From DASYYE01 sp035946955 (GTDB taxonomy: Bacteria; Actinomycetota; Actinomycetes; Streptosporangiales; Streptosporangiaceae): a stretch of 7,699 nt of DNA. Position numbers and translations under genes: made by a program. The notes beneath the pieces were generated by a model. The model searched no databases. It had not been told where the DNA came from and saw only the letters and a program-made list of their open reading frames with translations. This document shows, in pieces, positions 1-6,177 of this stretch (positions are counted from its first letter, which is position 1; each line of letters begins with the position of its first letter). The DNA lies in contig DASYYE010000239.1 in NCBI GenBank assembly GCA_035946955.1, positions 1 through 7,699 on the forward strand, written 5' to 3'.

Positions 1-26
1 TGGCACGCCCGGTTCGCGGCGTGCCA
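1..26. repeat. Perfect 9-bp hairpin at window edge (possible terminator of an upstream gene)
   Basis: Bases 1-9 (TGGCACGCC) are exactly complementary to 18-26 (GGCGTGCCA), with an 8-nt loop at 10-17. The stem is GC-rich but no T run follows, so it is not a classical intrinsic terminator. Actinobacterial terminators often lack the T run, so an end-of-gene hairpin for a gene left of the window is possible. The loop overlaps the first copy of the 23-bp-spaced repeat, so it could instead be part of a regulatory element. The hairpin is seen directly; its role is inferred. Confidence 0.4.
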
Positions 27-80
27 GCCGCCGGGTTCGCGGCAGGCCGAACGCCTAGTTCGCGGCGGGCTCGTCAGCGC
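12..80. repeat. Three direct repeats of a 9-mer at exact 23-bp period upstream of the SARP gene
   Basis: GTTCGCGGC occurs at 12-20, 35-43 and 58-66, exactly 23 bp apart. The 14 bases after each copy are only partly conserved. A 23-bp period is close to two helical turns, so one face of the DNA would present three identical sites. The cluster ends about 70 bp before the start codon of the large regulator, where an operator could sit. The same 9-mer also occurs once inside the regulator gene (about 590-598), so the sequence alone is not diagnostic; the regular spacing is the evidence. Confidence 0.45.
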
Positions 81-87
81 AGGACAA

Positions 88-118
88 TGGAGTCTCAGGT
101 GCGGTCACCATGACTCCA
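88..118. promoter_or_regulatory. Nested hairpin or palindrome in the SARP leader
   Basis: TGGAGTC (88-94) pairs with GACTCCA (112-118). Inside it GGTG (98-101) pairs with CACC (106-109) around a 4-nt loop. The two stems are separated by a 3x2 internal loop, giving 11 bp in total. It ends 31 nt before the GTG start at 150. It could be a dyad operator or an mRNA leader structure. No convincing -10/-35 pair was found in 1-149. Confidence 0.35.
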
Positions 119-137
119 GAAGGACGCAGGCGGGGCT

Positions 138-141
138 GAGG
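138..141 (+). promoter_or_regulatory. Ribosome binding site of the SARP gene
   Basis: GAGG at 138-141 lies 8 nt before GTG150. An in-frame TGA at 111-113 excludes any earlier start, and GTG150 is the first possible initiator after it. This fixes the N-terminus, which then begins MRIGLLGTLAV, the usual opening of the SARP DNA-binding domain. Confidence 0.7.
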
Positions 142-149
142 CAGGGGCA

Positions 150-3100
150 GTGCGGATCGGGCTACTGGGCACCCTCGCGGTGTACGACGAGGACGGCCGA
201 CTCGTGCGGGTTGGCGGGTCCCGGGTGCGTATACTGCTCATCCTGCTGGCGCTGGACGCGGGCCGGGTGGTGCCCTCCTATTCGCTGATCGAGCGGCTCT
301 GGGCGGACGACCCGCCCGCGAACTCGGGCAACTCGCTGCAGTCCCTTGTCTCGCGGCTGCGTACCCTGCTGCGCGACGCTGGCCTGGGCGACCAGGTGGT
401 GGAGTCGCACCCGGCGGGCTACCGGCTGGCGGTCTCGCCGGATGAGGTCGATGCCCTGGCTTTCGAGAGCCTGGCCCGGGCGGGCAGCCAGGCGCTGGCG
501 TCCGGTGACGCGGCCACGGCCGCGCGGGCGCTGCGGGAGGCCCTCGGCTCCTGGCGCGGGCCAGCACTGGCGGATGCTTCGGGCGCCCGGTTCGCGGCCG
601 GGCCAGCCGCCCGGCTGGAAGAGCTGCGCACCCGTGCCGCACTGGACCTGGTCGAGGCGGGCCTGGCCCTGGGCGAGACGGACAGCCTGATCGGTGAACT
701 GCGTGCCATGATCGCCGCCGACCCGGTCGCCGAACGCCCGCGCGGCCTGCTCATGCGCGTCCTGTACGCGGCCGGGCGCCAGGCGGAAGCGCTCGGGGTG
801 TACAGCGAGACGCGCGAGCTGCTCGCCAGCGAACTCGGGGTGGACCCGTCCCCCCAGCTCGAACAGGTCCACCTCGGTGTGCTCCGGCAAGACCTCCAGA
901 CCCCGGGCACACCGCGGCCCAATGGCAAGACCCCCGCCGGTCCAGGTGACTCTCCCCCGCCCGCCTCCCGGCCGGCCTTCGGCGGCCGGGAGGCGCCGCG
1001 GCTGACGGGCCTGCGCACGCCGCTGACCAGTTTCGTCGGCCGGGACGAGGATGTCGCGCGGGTGCGGAAGATGCTGGCGGAGGGCAGGCTCGTCACGCTG
1101 ACCGGCCCCGGCGGCGCGGGCAAGACGCGGCTGGCCATCGAGACCGCGGCCCAGCTCGCGGGGTGTGCGCAGGTGCTGCCCGCCGGCACCGCGGCGGCCG
1201 CGGGCCAGGCTCAGCAGGAGGACTGGCAGGTTCGGCTGGTCGAACTGACGTCGGTGGCGGACCCCAGCGAGGTGCCGTACGCGGTCCTGCACGCGCTCGG
1301 CATCCGGGAGAGCCCGATCATCGTCCACGCGGGAACCGGGCAGCTCGGTGCATTCGCTGACCCGGTGGAGCGGCTGCTGGCCGCCCTCGCGGACCGCAGC
1401 GACCTGCTGATCCTCGACAACTGTGAACACGTAGTGGCGGCCGCGGCGACGCTCGCGGACCAGGTGCTGGCGGCCTGCCCCGGCGTGCGGGTGCTGGTGA
1501 CCAGCCGGGAGCCGCTGCGGATCACGGGCGAAGCCCTGTGGCCGGTCCCGCCGTTGCCGGTCCCGCCGCCCATGCCAAACCCAGTGGCACCCGGGCCGGC
1601 CGCGGACCAGACGGCACCGGAGCCCGGACTCATGGACGGGACCGCCGCCCATGACCCGGCCGGCGACTCGCTGGTCGCGGCCTATGCCTCGGTCCGGCTG
1701 CTGGCGGACCGGGCGGCAGCGGTGCACCCGGACTTCCGGGTGGACGCGGGCAACGCCGCCGATGTGGCCCGCATCTGCCGGGCCCTGGACGGGATGCCGC
1801 TGGCCATCGAGCTGGCTGCCGCCCGGCTGCGGACGCTGTCTGCCGCCCAGTTGGCGCAGCGGCTGGACGCCAGGTTCGAGTTGCTCACCGGCGGCAGCCG
1901 GACCGCCGTGCCGCGGCACCAGACGCTGCGCGCGGTCGTGGACTGGAGCTGGGAGCTGCTGTCGGAGCGAGAACAGGTGCTCGCCCGCAGGCTGGCCATC
2001 TTCCCGGGCGGGGTCACGCTGACCGTGGCGGAACAGGTGTGCCAGGACGCCGCGCTGCCCGCGCAAGCCATCCTGCCCACGGTCTTCGGCCTGGTCGAGA
2101 AGTCGTTCCTGACCGTTGCGGACAGCGCCGAGCCACAGTACCGGATGCTCGAGACGATCCGCGCCTACTGCCTGGAACGCCTCGCGGAAGCCGGGGAGGA
2201 GGACCAGGTGCGGCAGGCGTCCGCCACCTATTACCTGCGGCTTGCCGAGACAGCGGACCCGCTGCTGCGCGGCGGCGAGCAGCACACCTGGATGCGGCGG
2301 CTGACGGCGGAGCAGGACAACATCTACGCCGCGCTGCGCTGGGCGGTCGACCGCCGGGACGCGGCGCTGGCGCTGCGGTTCGGGCAGGCGCTGGGCTGGT
2401 TCTGGATGCTGGGTGGGAAGCGCCGCGAGAGCGGCGCCCTGGCCGGGGAGATCCTGGCGGTCAGCGAGCCCAGCGCCCCGGACGACCCGGCCCACCGTGA
2501 TCTCGGCGTGGTGCACGCCCGTGCGGTCTGCGCCCTGATCCTGGTCAACGGCACTTTGGACATCGCCCGGGTCAGGCAGCCGCTGGCGGACGCGGAGATG
2601 CTGCTGGCGCAGGCGCCGGGGGCTGGCGGCGGTGAGGGGCACAGCGACCGTCCGCTGCACCCGCTTGTGGTCATCGGCGGCGTGATGCTCACGCTCTACG
2701 AGCGGCGGGACCCCCACCAGGCACTGCGGATGATCGCCGCGCAATTCGAGTCGGCCGACCCGTGGACGCGGTGGGGGGCTCGGCTGATGCACGCGTTGTT
2801 CTCGATGAACATGGGCCGGCTGGACGACGTGGCCCAGCGGTGTGCCGAGGCACTCGCCGGGTTCGGGGAGATAGGTGACCGGTGGGGCCTGGCCCTGGCG
2901 CTGGTCGGCCAATCCGAACTCGCCATTTACGACGGGCACTTTGACCAGGCCATCGCCGCGCTGGAACGCGCGGTGCAGCTGAGCAGGGAACTGACGGACT
3001 GGGAAGACACCGCGCAGATGCACGCCACCCTGGCCAAGTGCCGCAGCCGGCGGGGGGACTTGCGGGGCGCTCTCGCCGACATGGCCCGGGCTCGGCGGGC

Positions 3101-3653
3101 CGTCCGTGAGCAGGGAGAGTGCGAGAGCGACCTGTGGATCGGCTACATCGACGCCGAACTGGCCTGGCTGAGCGGTGACCTGGCTGGGGCGGGCCGCCTC
3201 GCCCGGCGGCTGGATACCCGGATGTCGGCCAAGAACACCGTGATGACCTACTCCTTCCAGGCGCAGGCGAAGAACCGCGCCGCACTGGTGGACATCCGGT
3301 CCGGCGACGTCGCCACTGGGTGGGCCGGGCTGGCCGAAGCGCTCCGCCTGGCACGCGAAAGCCAGGAGCGCGCGGCCGTCGCCATCGTCCTCGACGGCAT
3401 CGCGGCCGCCGCTCTGTGGACTGAGGCCGGCCGCTCCAGTGCGGACCGGCCGGCCGTCCTGCTGGGCGCCGCCCACTCGATCCGCGGCGCATTCGACCAC
3501 AGCAGCCTGGACGCACCCGGGGCCAGGGACACGGCCCGGCAGAGGCTGGGGGGCGAGGCGTTCGAAGCTGCCTATCAGCGCGGCAGGGAACTGGGTTATG
3601 AGGAAGCGCTGGCGCTCGCGGAAGACTGTGTCCAGCCTCCCGCGAGCACATAG
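150..3653 (+). CDS. Large SARP/AfsR-type regulator: OmpR-like wHTH, BTAD, NB-ARC ATPase, helical-repeat C-terminus
   Basis: Cytoplasmic pathway-type transcription activator of 1167 aa. Residues 1-93 fit the winged-helix domain (opening RIGLLGTLAV; SLQSLVSRLRTLL at 62-74; SHPAGYRL at 86-93). About 97-245 is the BTAD domain (GSWRGPAL; AAGRQAEALGVY; ELGVDPSPQL). A Pro/Ala linker (about 250-285) leads to an NB-ARC-like ATPase with Walker A GPGGAGKTR (319-327), Walker B LLILDNCEHV (419-428), VLVTSREPL (448-456) and GMPLAIELAAARL (548-560). The remainder, including YRMLETIRAYCLERLAEAGE (665-684), is an Ala/Leu-rich helical region likely to be TPR-like. This order is that of large SARPs such as AfsR. 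Small SARPs stop after BTAD. Two low-complexity inserts (about 338-360 and 465-507) interrupt the ATPase. In this family the N-terminal half binds heptamer direct repeats; the ATPase and repeats are thought to gate activity. The ligand and targets are unknown. Its stop is 30 bp from the convergent exporter operon. Confidence 0.93.
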   Translation: MRIGLLGTLAVYDEDGRLVRVGGSRVRILLILLALDAGRVVPSYSLIERLWADDPPANSGNSLQSLVSRLRTLLRDAGLGDQVVESHPAGYRLAVSPDEVDALAFESLARAGSQALASGDAATAARALREALGSWRGPALADASGARFAAGPAARLEELRTRAALDLVEAGLALGETDSLIGELRAMIAADPVAERPRGLLMRVLYAAGRQAEALGVYSETRELLASELGVDPSPQLEQVHLGVLRQDLQTPGTPRPNGKTPAGPGDSPPPASRPAFGGREAPRLTGLRTPLTSFVGRDEDVARVRKMLAEGRLVTLTGPGGAGKTRLAIETAAQLAGCAQVLPAGTAAAAGQAQQEDWQVRLVELTSVADPSEVPYAVLHALGIRESPIIVHAGTGQLGAFADPVERLLAALADRSDLLILDNCEHVVAAAATLADQVLAACPGVRVLVTSREPLRITGEALWPVPPLPVPPPMPNPVAPGPAADQTAPEPGLMDGTAAHDPAGDSLVAAYASVRLLADRAAAVHPDFRVDAGNAADVARICRALDGMPLAIELAAARLRTLSAAQLAQRLDARFELLTGGSRTAVPRHQTLRAVVDWSWELLSEREQVLARRLAIFPGGVTLTVAEQVCQDAALPAQAILPTVFGLVEKSFLTVADSAEPQYRMLETIRAYCLERLAEAGEEDQVRQASATYYLRLAETADPLLRGGEQHTWMRRLTAEQDNIYAALRWAVDRRDAALALRFGQALGWFWMLGGKRRESGALAGEILAVSEPSAPDDPAHRDLGVVHARAVCALILVNGTLDIARVRQPLADAEMLLAQAPGAGGGEGHSDRPLHPLVVIGGVMLTLYERRDPHQALRMIAAQFESADPWTRWGARLMHALFSMNMGRLDDVAQRCAEALAGFGEIGDRWGLALALVGQSELAIYDGHFDQAIAALERAVQLSRELTDWEDTAQMHATLAKCRSRRGDLRGALADMARARRAVREQGECESDLWIGYIDAELAWLSGDLAGAGRLARRLDTRMSAKNTVMTYSFQAQAKNRAALVDIRSGDVATGWAGLAEALRLARESQERAAVAIVLDGIAAAALWTEAGRSSADRPAVLLGAAHSIRGAFDHSSLDAPGARDTARQRLGGEAFEAAYQRGRELGYEEALALAEDCVQPPAST

Positions 3654-3683
3654 CCGCACAGAAGCCCGCGCCACTTGCTGTTA

Positions 3684-4490
3684 TCAAGTCCTCCGGCGGT
3701 AGGCGCGGACCGCCAGCGGCGCGAAGACCACGAAGATGCCCAGGGCCCACAGCAGTGACCGGATGGCCGGGCTGGCGACCGGGCCTCCGGTCAGCAGCCC
3801 ACGCTCGGCGCTGGTGAGGTAGGTCAACGGGTTGACGTTCACGAACGCCTGCAGCCAGCCCGGCATGGTCTGCGAAGGCACCAGCAGGTTGCTGCCGAAC
3901 ACCAGCGGGAACATCGCGAGGAACCCGTACATCTGCACCCCCTGCGGGGTCTTCACGAGCATCCCGATGAACGCCGACACCCAGCACATGGCCAGGGCGA
4001 ACGTGAGTAGCAGGGCGCAGCCGAGAAGGGTGGGCAGCACGCCGGTCGCGATTCGGAAGCCGAGGACCATCCCGAAACCGAGGGTCACCCCCACTGAGAT
4101 CAGGTACCGGACCATGTCGCCCAGCACGGCGCCGGCCAGCGGGGCCCAGCGGGCGATCGGCAGGCTGCGGAACCGGTCGAACACTCCCCCGGTGATGTCC
4201 TGGTTGAGCATCAGGCCGGTGCCCATGGTGGCGAACACCACGGTCATGACGAGCAGTCCGGGCAGCTCGAACTGGAGGTACCTGTGGGTGCCCCCGGAGA
4301 TCGCCCCACCGAACACATAGGTGAACAGCAGGAGGAACATGATCGGCTGCAGGCTCAGGCCGACCAGGTCCTCCATGTTGGTCCTGATCTTCAGGACGCT
4401 GCGCCAGGTGAGTGTGAACGAGTTCCGCAGCGCGGTCACCGGGCCGATCCGGTGAGCCGGGCTGGGGGCGGGCAGCGTGGCCGCGGTCAC
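3684..4490 (-). CDS. DrrB-type ABC-2 transporter permease
   Basis: Integral membrane permease of 268 aa that would pair with the ATPase encoded just upstream to export a small molecule. After a cytoplasmic N-terminus there are about six hydrophobic segments (about 44-62, 74-94, 122-142, 152-178, 187-205, 243-262). The family landmarks are GGVFDRFRSLPI (101-112), the conserved loop of ABC-2 permeases, and NPLTYLTSAERGLLTG (220-235). Length is normal for DrrB-like proteins. The start is GTG at 4490, overlapping the ATPase stop by 4 bp (GTGA) and preceded by a strong GGAGAGGAG Shine-Dalgarno at 4497-4505, so translation is probably coupled. It is the last gene of the minus-strand pair and convergent with the SARP gene. 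The family includes daunorubicin, polyketide and other drug exporters; substrate cannot be deduced here. Confidence 0.92.
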   Translation of the reverse strand: MTAATLPAPSPAHRIGPVTALRNSFTLTWRSVLKIRTNMEDLVGLSLQPIMFLLLFTYVFGGAISGGTHRYLQFELPGLLVMTVVFATMGTGLMLNQDITGGVFDRFRSLPIARWAPLAGAVLGDMVRYLISVGVTLGFGMVLGFRIATGVLPTLLGCALLLTFALAMCWVSAFIGMLVKTPQGVQMYGFLAMFPLVFGSNLLVPSQTMPGWLQAFVNVNPLTYLTSAERGLLTGGPVASPAIRSLLWALGIFVVFAPLAVRAYRRRT

Positions 4491-5470
4491 CGTGGGCTCC
4501 TCTCCAGTTCACGGGGTCCATTGCTGTCATCGAGTGCCTCGGGGGGGCCGGTGAGGGTGAGGAAGACCTCGTCCAGGCTGGCCTTGCGCATGGCGAACTC
4601 GGCCAGTTCCACGCCCGCCTCGTCCAGGTCACGGATGATCACGGGAAGCACAGCCGCGTCGGCGACCGGGACTCGCACGACATCCGCCTCAACATCGGTG
4701 TCCGGCAGCGCCCCGGTCCTGTCCGCGAGCACGGCGGCGACGCCATCCAGGCGCGCCGGATTGACCGGAGACACCTCCAGCACCCGCGCACCGGCCTTGG
4801 CCTTGAGCTCGTCGGGCGTCCCGGTCGCGATCACCGTGCCATGGTCGATCACCACGATGTCGTGGGCGAGCTGGTCTGCCTCGTCGAGGTACTGGGTGGT
4901 GAGCAGCACCGTGACGCCCTCGGCGACCATCGCACGGACCATCCCCCACACCTCCATCCGGCTCCGTGGGTCCAGCCCGGTCGTTGGCTCGTCCAGGTAC
5001 AGCACCCGGGGGTGCCCGACGAGGCTGGCGGCCAGGTCGAGCCTGCGCCGCATGCCGCCCGAATATGTCTTGACCGGCCGCTGCGCCGCCTCGGTGAGGT
5101 CGAACCGCTCGAGCAGTTCCGCGGCACGCGCGCGGGCGTGTGCGCGGGAATCGCCCAGCAGCCGCCCGATCATGATGAGGTTGTTGACCCCGGACAGCCC
5201 ATCGTCCACGGAGGCGTACTGGCCGGTGAGGCCGATCAGCTGACGGACCTCGTGAGCCTGGCGGTGGACGTCGTACCCGCATACCCGCGCCTGCCCGTCA
5301 TCGGGCCGCAGGAGTGTGGCCAGGATCCGCACGGCCGTGGTCTTGCCCGCCCCGTTCGGGCCGAGGACACCGAGCACGGTCCCCGTACGTGCGACCAGGT
5401 CTATCCCGGCCAGCGCGGTCGTCTTGCCGAAGCGCTTGACCAGGCCGCTGGCCTCGATCGCGTTTGTCAT
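4487..5470 (-). CDS. DrrA-type ABC transporter ATP-binding protein
   Basis: Cytoplasmic ATPase subunit of 327 aa powering the adjacent permease. It has Walker A GPNGAGKT (37-44), Q-loop Gln84, ABC signature YSGGMRRRLDLA (136-147), Walker B RVLYLDEP (155-162) and D-loop TTGLD. TTQYLDEAD (191-199) carries Gln193 where most ABC ATPases have the switch histidine; this is usual in the DrrA family. LDEVFL (299-304), after the nucleotide-binding domain, is a motif described for DrrA-type proteins and strongly supports this subfamily. The reading frame is open upstream to 5797, but ATG5470 was chosen because GAGGGGA (5474-5480) lies at proper spacing and the family homology begins just after it (ALEVRGL-like EASGLVKRF). 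A weaker alternative is ATG at 5488. First gene of a two-gene operon. The upstream repeat cluster suggests control by a SARP-type activator (inference). Confidence 0.94.
   Translation of the reverse strand: MTNAIEASGLVKRFGKTTALAGIDLVARTGTVLGVLGPNGAGKTTAVRILATLLRPDDGQARVCGYDVHRQAHEVRQLIGLTGQYASVDDGLSGVNNLIMIGRLLGDSRAHARARAAELLERFDLTEAAQRPVKTYSGGMRRRLDLAASLVGHPRVLYLDEPTTGLDPRSRMEVWGMVRAMVAEGVTVLLTTQYLDEADQLAHDIVVIDHGTVIATGTPDELKAKAGARVLEVSPVNPARLDGVAAVLADRTGALPDTDVEADVVRVPVADAAVLPVIIRDLDEAGVELAEFAMRKASLDEVFLTLTGPPEALDDSNGPRELERSPR
4497..4505 (-). promoter_or_regulatory. Ribosome binding site of the DrrB-type permease
   Basis: Read on the minus strand this is GGAGAGGAG, ending 6 nt before GTG4490 and lying inside the last codons of the ATPase gene. 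A strong site of its own plus the GTGA stop/start overlap suggests tightly matched output of the two subunits. Confidence 0.7.
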
Positions 5471-5473
5471 GCT

Positions 5474-5480
5474 TCCCCTC
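5474..5480 (-). promoter_or_regulatory. Ribosome binding site of the DrrA-type ATPase
   Basis: GAGGGGA on the minus strand; its GAGG core is 6 nt from ATG5470. It decides the start against the much longer open frame that continues to 5797. Confidence 0.7.
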
Positions 5481-5505
5481 TTCGTCATGGACAGGTCCAT
5501 GGTCG

Positions 5506-5511
5506 GGGATA
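5506..5511 (-). promoter_or_regulatory. Weak -10-like element for the drrA/drrB-type operon
   Basis: Minus-strand TATCCC, about 36 nt upstream of ATG5470. No recognisable -35 hexamer sits 16-18 bp upstream; the phased heptads occupy that region. This is compatible with an activator-dependent promoter, but the element itself is a poor match and no transcription start is known. Confidence 0.2.
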
Positions 5512-5514
5512 GGT

Positions 5515-5598
5515 CTGACAGGACCAGCACCATCGCCTGCCAGTCCGCTGCCAGGCAGGTCACAATCCACTGCCAGACCTCTGCCAGACCGGTCACGA
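5515..5598. promoter_or_regulatory. 11-bp-phased heptad repeats (33-bp tandem repeat), candidate SARP operator
   Basis: CTGCCAG occurs at 5537-5543, 5548-5554, 5570-5576 and 5581-5587. CTGACAG lies in the same phase at 5515-5521. GTCACAA (5559-5565) and GTCACGA (5592-5598) fill the next 11-bp steps. The whole forms two 33-bp units (5537-5569 and 5570-5602) identical at 26 of 33 positions, each heptad, heptad, GTCAC heptad with 4-bp spacers. SARP proteins are known to bind heptamers with 4-bp spacers upstream of -10 boxes. Here the cluster lies 45-130 bp upstream of the DrrA-type start, and a large SARP is encoded nearby. The heptad sequence does not match the TCGAG-type sites of ActII-ORF4/DnrI, so the binding protein is inferred. 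Confidence 0.5.
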
Positions 5599-5645
5599 GG
5601 CACCCAGCGACGGTCGCCCAGACAGCAACGGCATTCGTGTCACGT

Positions 5646-5891
5646 ATGACTGCGGCGCAGTAGGTCTCGCCGAAGGTCAATTTCGCGGCTCTGGGCGCCG
5701 CTCTCGTGACGGTCTTCTGGACCCTGGCAGCGGCCACGTGGTGGAAACCCGCCTTCTCGGTGGAAGCGCTCGCCGCCCTCACCGGCGCCACAGCCACTAT
5801 CTTGTCGTTTGTCCTCGGCTACCTGGCGAACGACCAGCTCCGGGCAGACGGCGGGTCGGCCACCACGGTCAGCTCCGGCACCAGCCAGTAG
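5646..5891 (+). pseudogene. Small two-helix membrane protein ORF, probably truncated or decayed at its 5' end
   Basis: The reading frame ending at TAG 5889-5891 encodes a short hydrophobic protein. From GTG5706 it gives 61 aa beginning VTVFWTLAA. The frame remains protein-like upstream to 5664 (VSPKVNFAALGAALVTVFWTLAA), and the first membrane helix (about FAALGAALVTVFWTLAAATWW) is only complete with that part. Codon 5664 is GTC, not a normal start, and TAG 5661-5663 blocks entry from ATG5646 (MTAAQ then stop). A second helix follows (ALAALTGATATILSFVLGYLA), then a polar tail. Two helices with a short loop and polar tail resemble small holin-like proteins of actinophages and their hosts; I cannot assign a family. 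It is either a remnant made untranslatable by an amber codon or lost start, or a shortened protein from GTG5706 with no clear Shine-Dalgarno. It is divergent from the DrrA-type gene. Confidence 0.45.
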
Positions 5892-6072
5892 CGCGGCGCG
5901 GCGGGCGCCAGCACGTCGCTATATGGCGAGGTCGAAGCTCAGGCCGCTCGTGACCCGCCAACCTGGTCAGCCACGCTGCCGCCGCTCACCCACCAGACAC
6001 GGCTGTGGTCTCGCGGGGTGTGTCGCATAGCCTCGGCTCCGGGGCACGCAGCGGGCATGGCATGCTCGCGAT
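5892..6072. other. Non-coding spacer with no convincing gene
   Basis: About 180 bp between the small membrane ORF and the exporter leader. I see a weak GC hairpin just after the upstream stop (GGCGC 5895-5899 with GCGCC 5905-5909, no T run) and an isolated TATATG at 5920-5925 without a -35 partner. The minus-strand open frames here have no family likeness or ribosome binding site. The exporter promoter probably lies in or just after this stretch but cannot be placed. Confidence 0.4.
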
Positions 6073-6177
6073 ATGCGATCGACGCAGCATGAGTTCGCCG
6101 ACGGGCCCGAGACGTTTCTCGCTGAGCGGGACTTATCCATGACCAGATCATCTGCCGGGTCTTGGTGGTGGCGGTGA
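6073..6177 (+). CDS. Short Trp-rich leader ORF overlapping the exporter start (uncertain)
   Basis: ATG6073 opens a 34-aa frame (begins MRSTQHEFADG, ends AGSWWWR) closing at TGA 6175-6177. That stop overlaps the exporter GTG6174 in a GTGA arrangement, so ribosomes finishing it could restart on the exporter. It contains a TTA codon (6133-6135), rare in high-GC actinomycetes, and ends in three consecutive Trp codons before Arg and stop. An inner start at ATG6139 would give a 12-aa peptide (MTRSSAGSWWWR) with a weak GCGGGA site upstream (6126-6131). ATG6073 has no visible Shine-Dalgarno. Nine of 34 codons end in A or T, more than in the neighbouring genes. It may be a leader peptide or chance; no family is recognised. 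Confidence 0.25.
   Translation: MRSTQHEFADGPETFLAERDLSMTRSSAGSWWWR

Noticed and set aside
31..50. GGGTTCG-containing segment as a tRNA T-arm
   Set aside because: No complementary T-stem, acceptor stem or anticodon arm can be formed around it.
1..113. Possible 3' end of an upstream gene (plus frames open to TAG 56-58 or TGA 111-113)
   Set aside because: The stretch is too short to judge, compositionally repetitive and without motif; no frame is clearly favoured.
162..3674. 1170-aa open frame on the minus strand across the whole SARP gene
   Set aside because: It is the complement of a high-GC3 gene. Its translation is rich in Arg, Gln, Pro and Gly with no family motif, while the plus frame has unmistakable SARP and ATPase motifs. 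Such mirror frames are expected at this GC content.
3673..3689. ACTTG/CAAGT inverted repeat between the convergent genes as a bidirectional terminator
   Set aside because: Only 5 bp with a 7-nt loop, and it overlaps the permease stop codon; too weak to call.
2689..4632. 647-aa minus-strand frame spanning the SARP 3' end and the permease
   Set aside because: Out of frame with the DrrB-type permease, Arg/Pro-rich and without motifs; a shadow of two real genes.
4284..5243. 319-aa plus-strand frame, Ser/Thr-rich, opposite the DrrA-type gene
   Set aside because: Antisense shadow; its composition is the complement of the ATPase codons and it shows no domain.
5471..5797. N-terminal extension of the DrrA-type protein to a start at 5797, which would make the 33-bp repeat an 11-aa repeat (VTGLAEVWQ / VTCLAADWQ)
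   Set aside because: The DrrA family begins near ATG5470, which has a good Shine-Dalgarno. The extension overlaps the small plus-strand membrane ORF, and sub-repeats of exactly 11 bp fit DNA-helix phasing better than a 3-nt codon frame. Not fully excluded.
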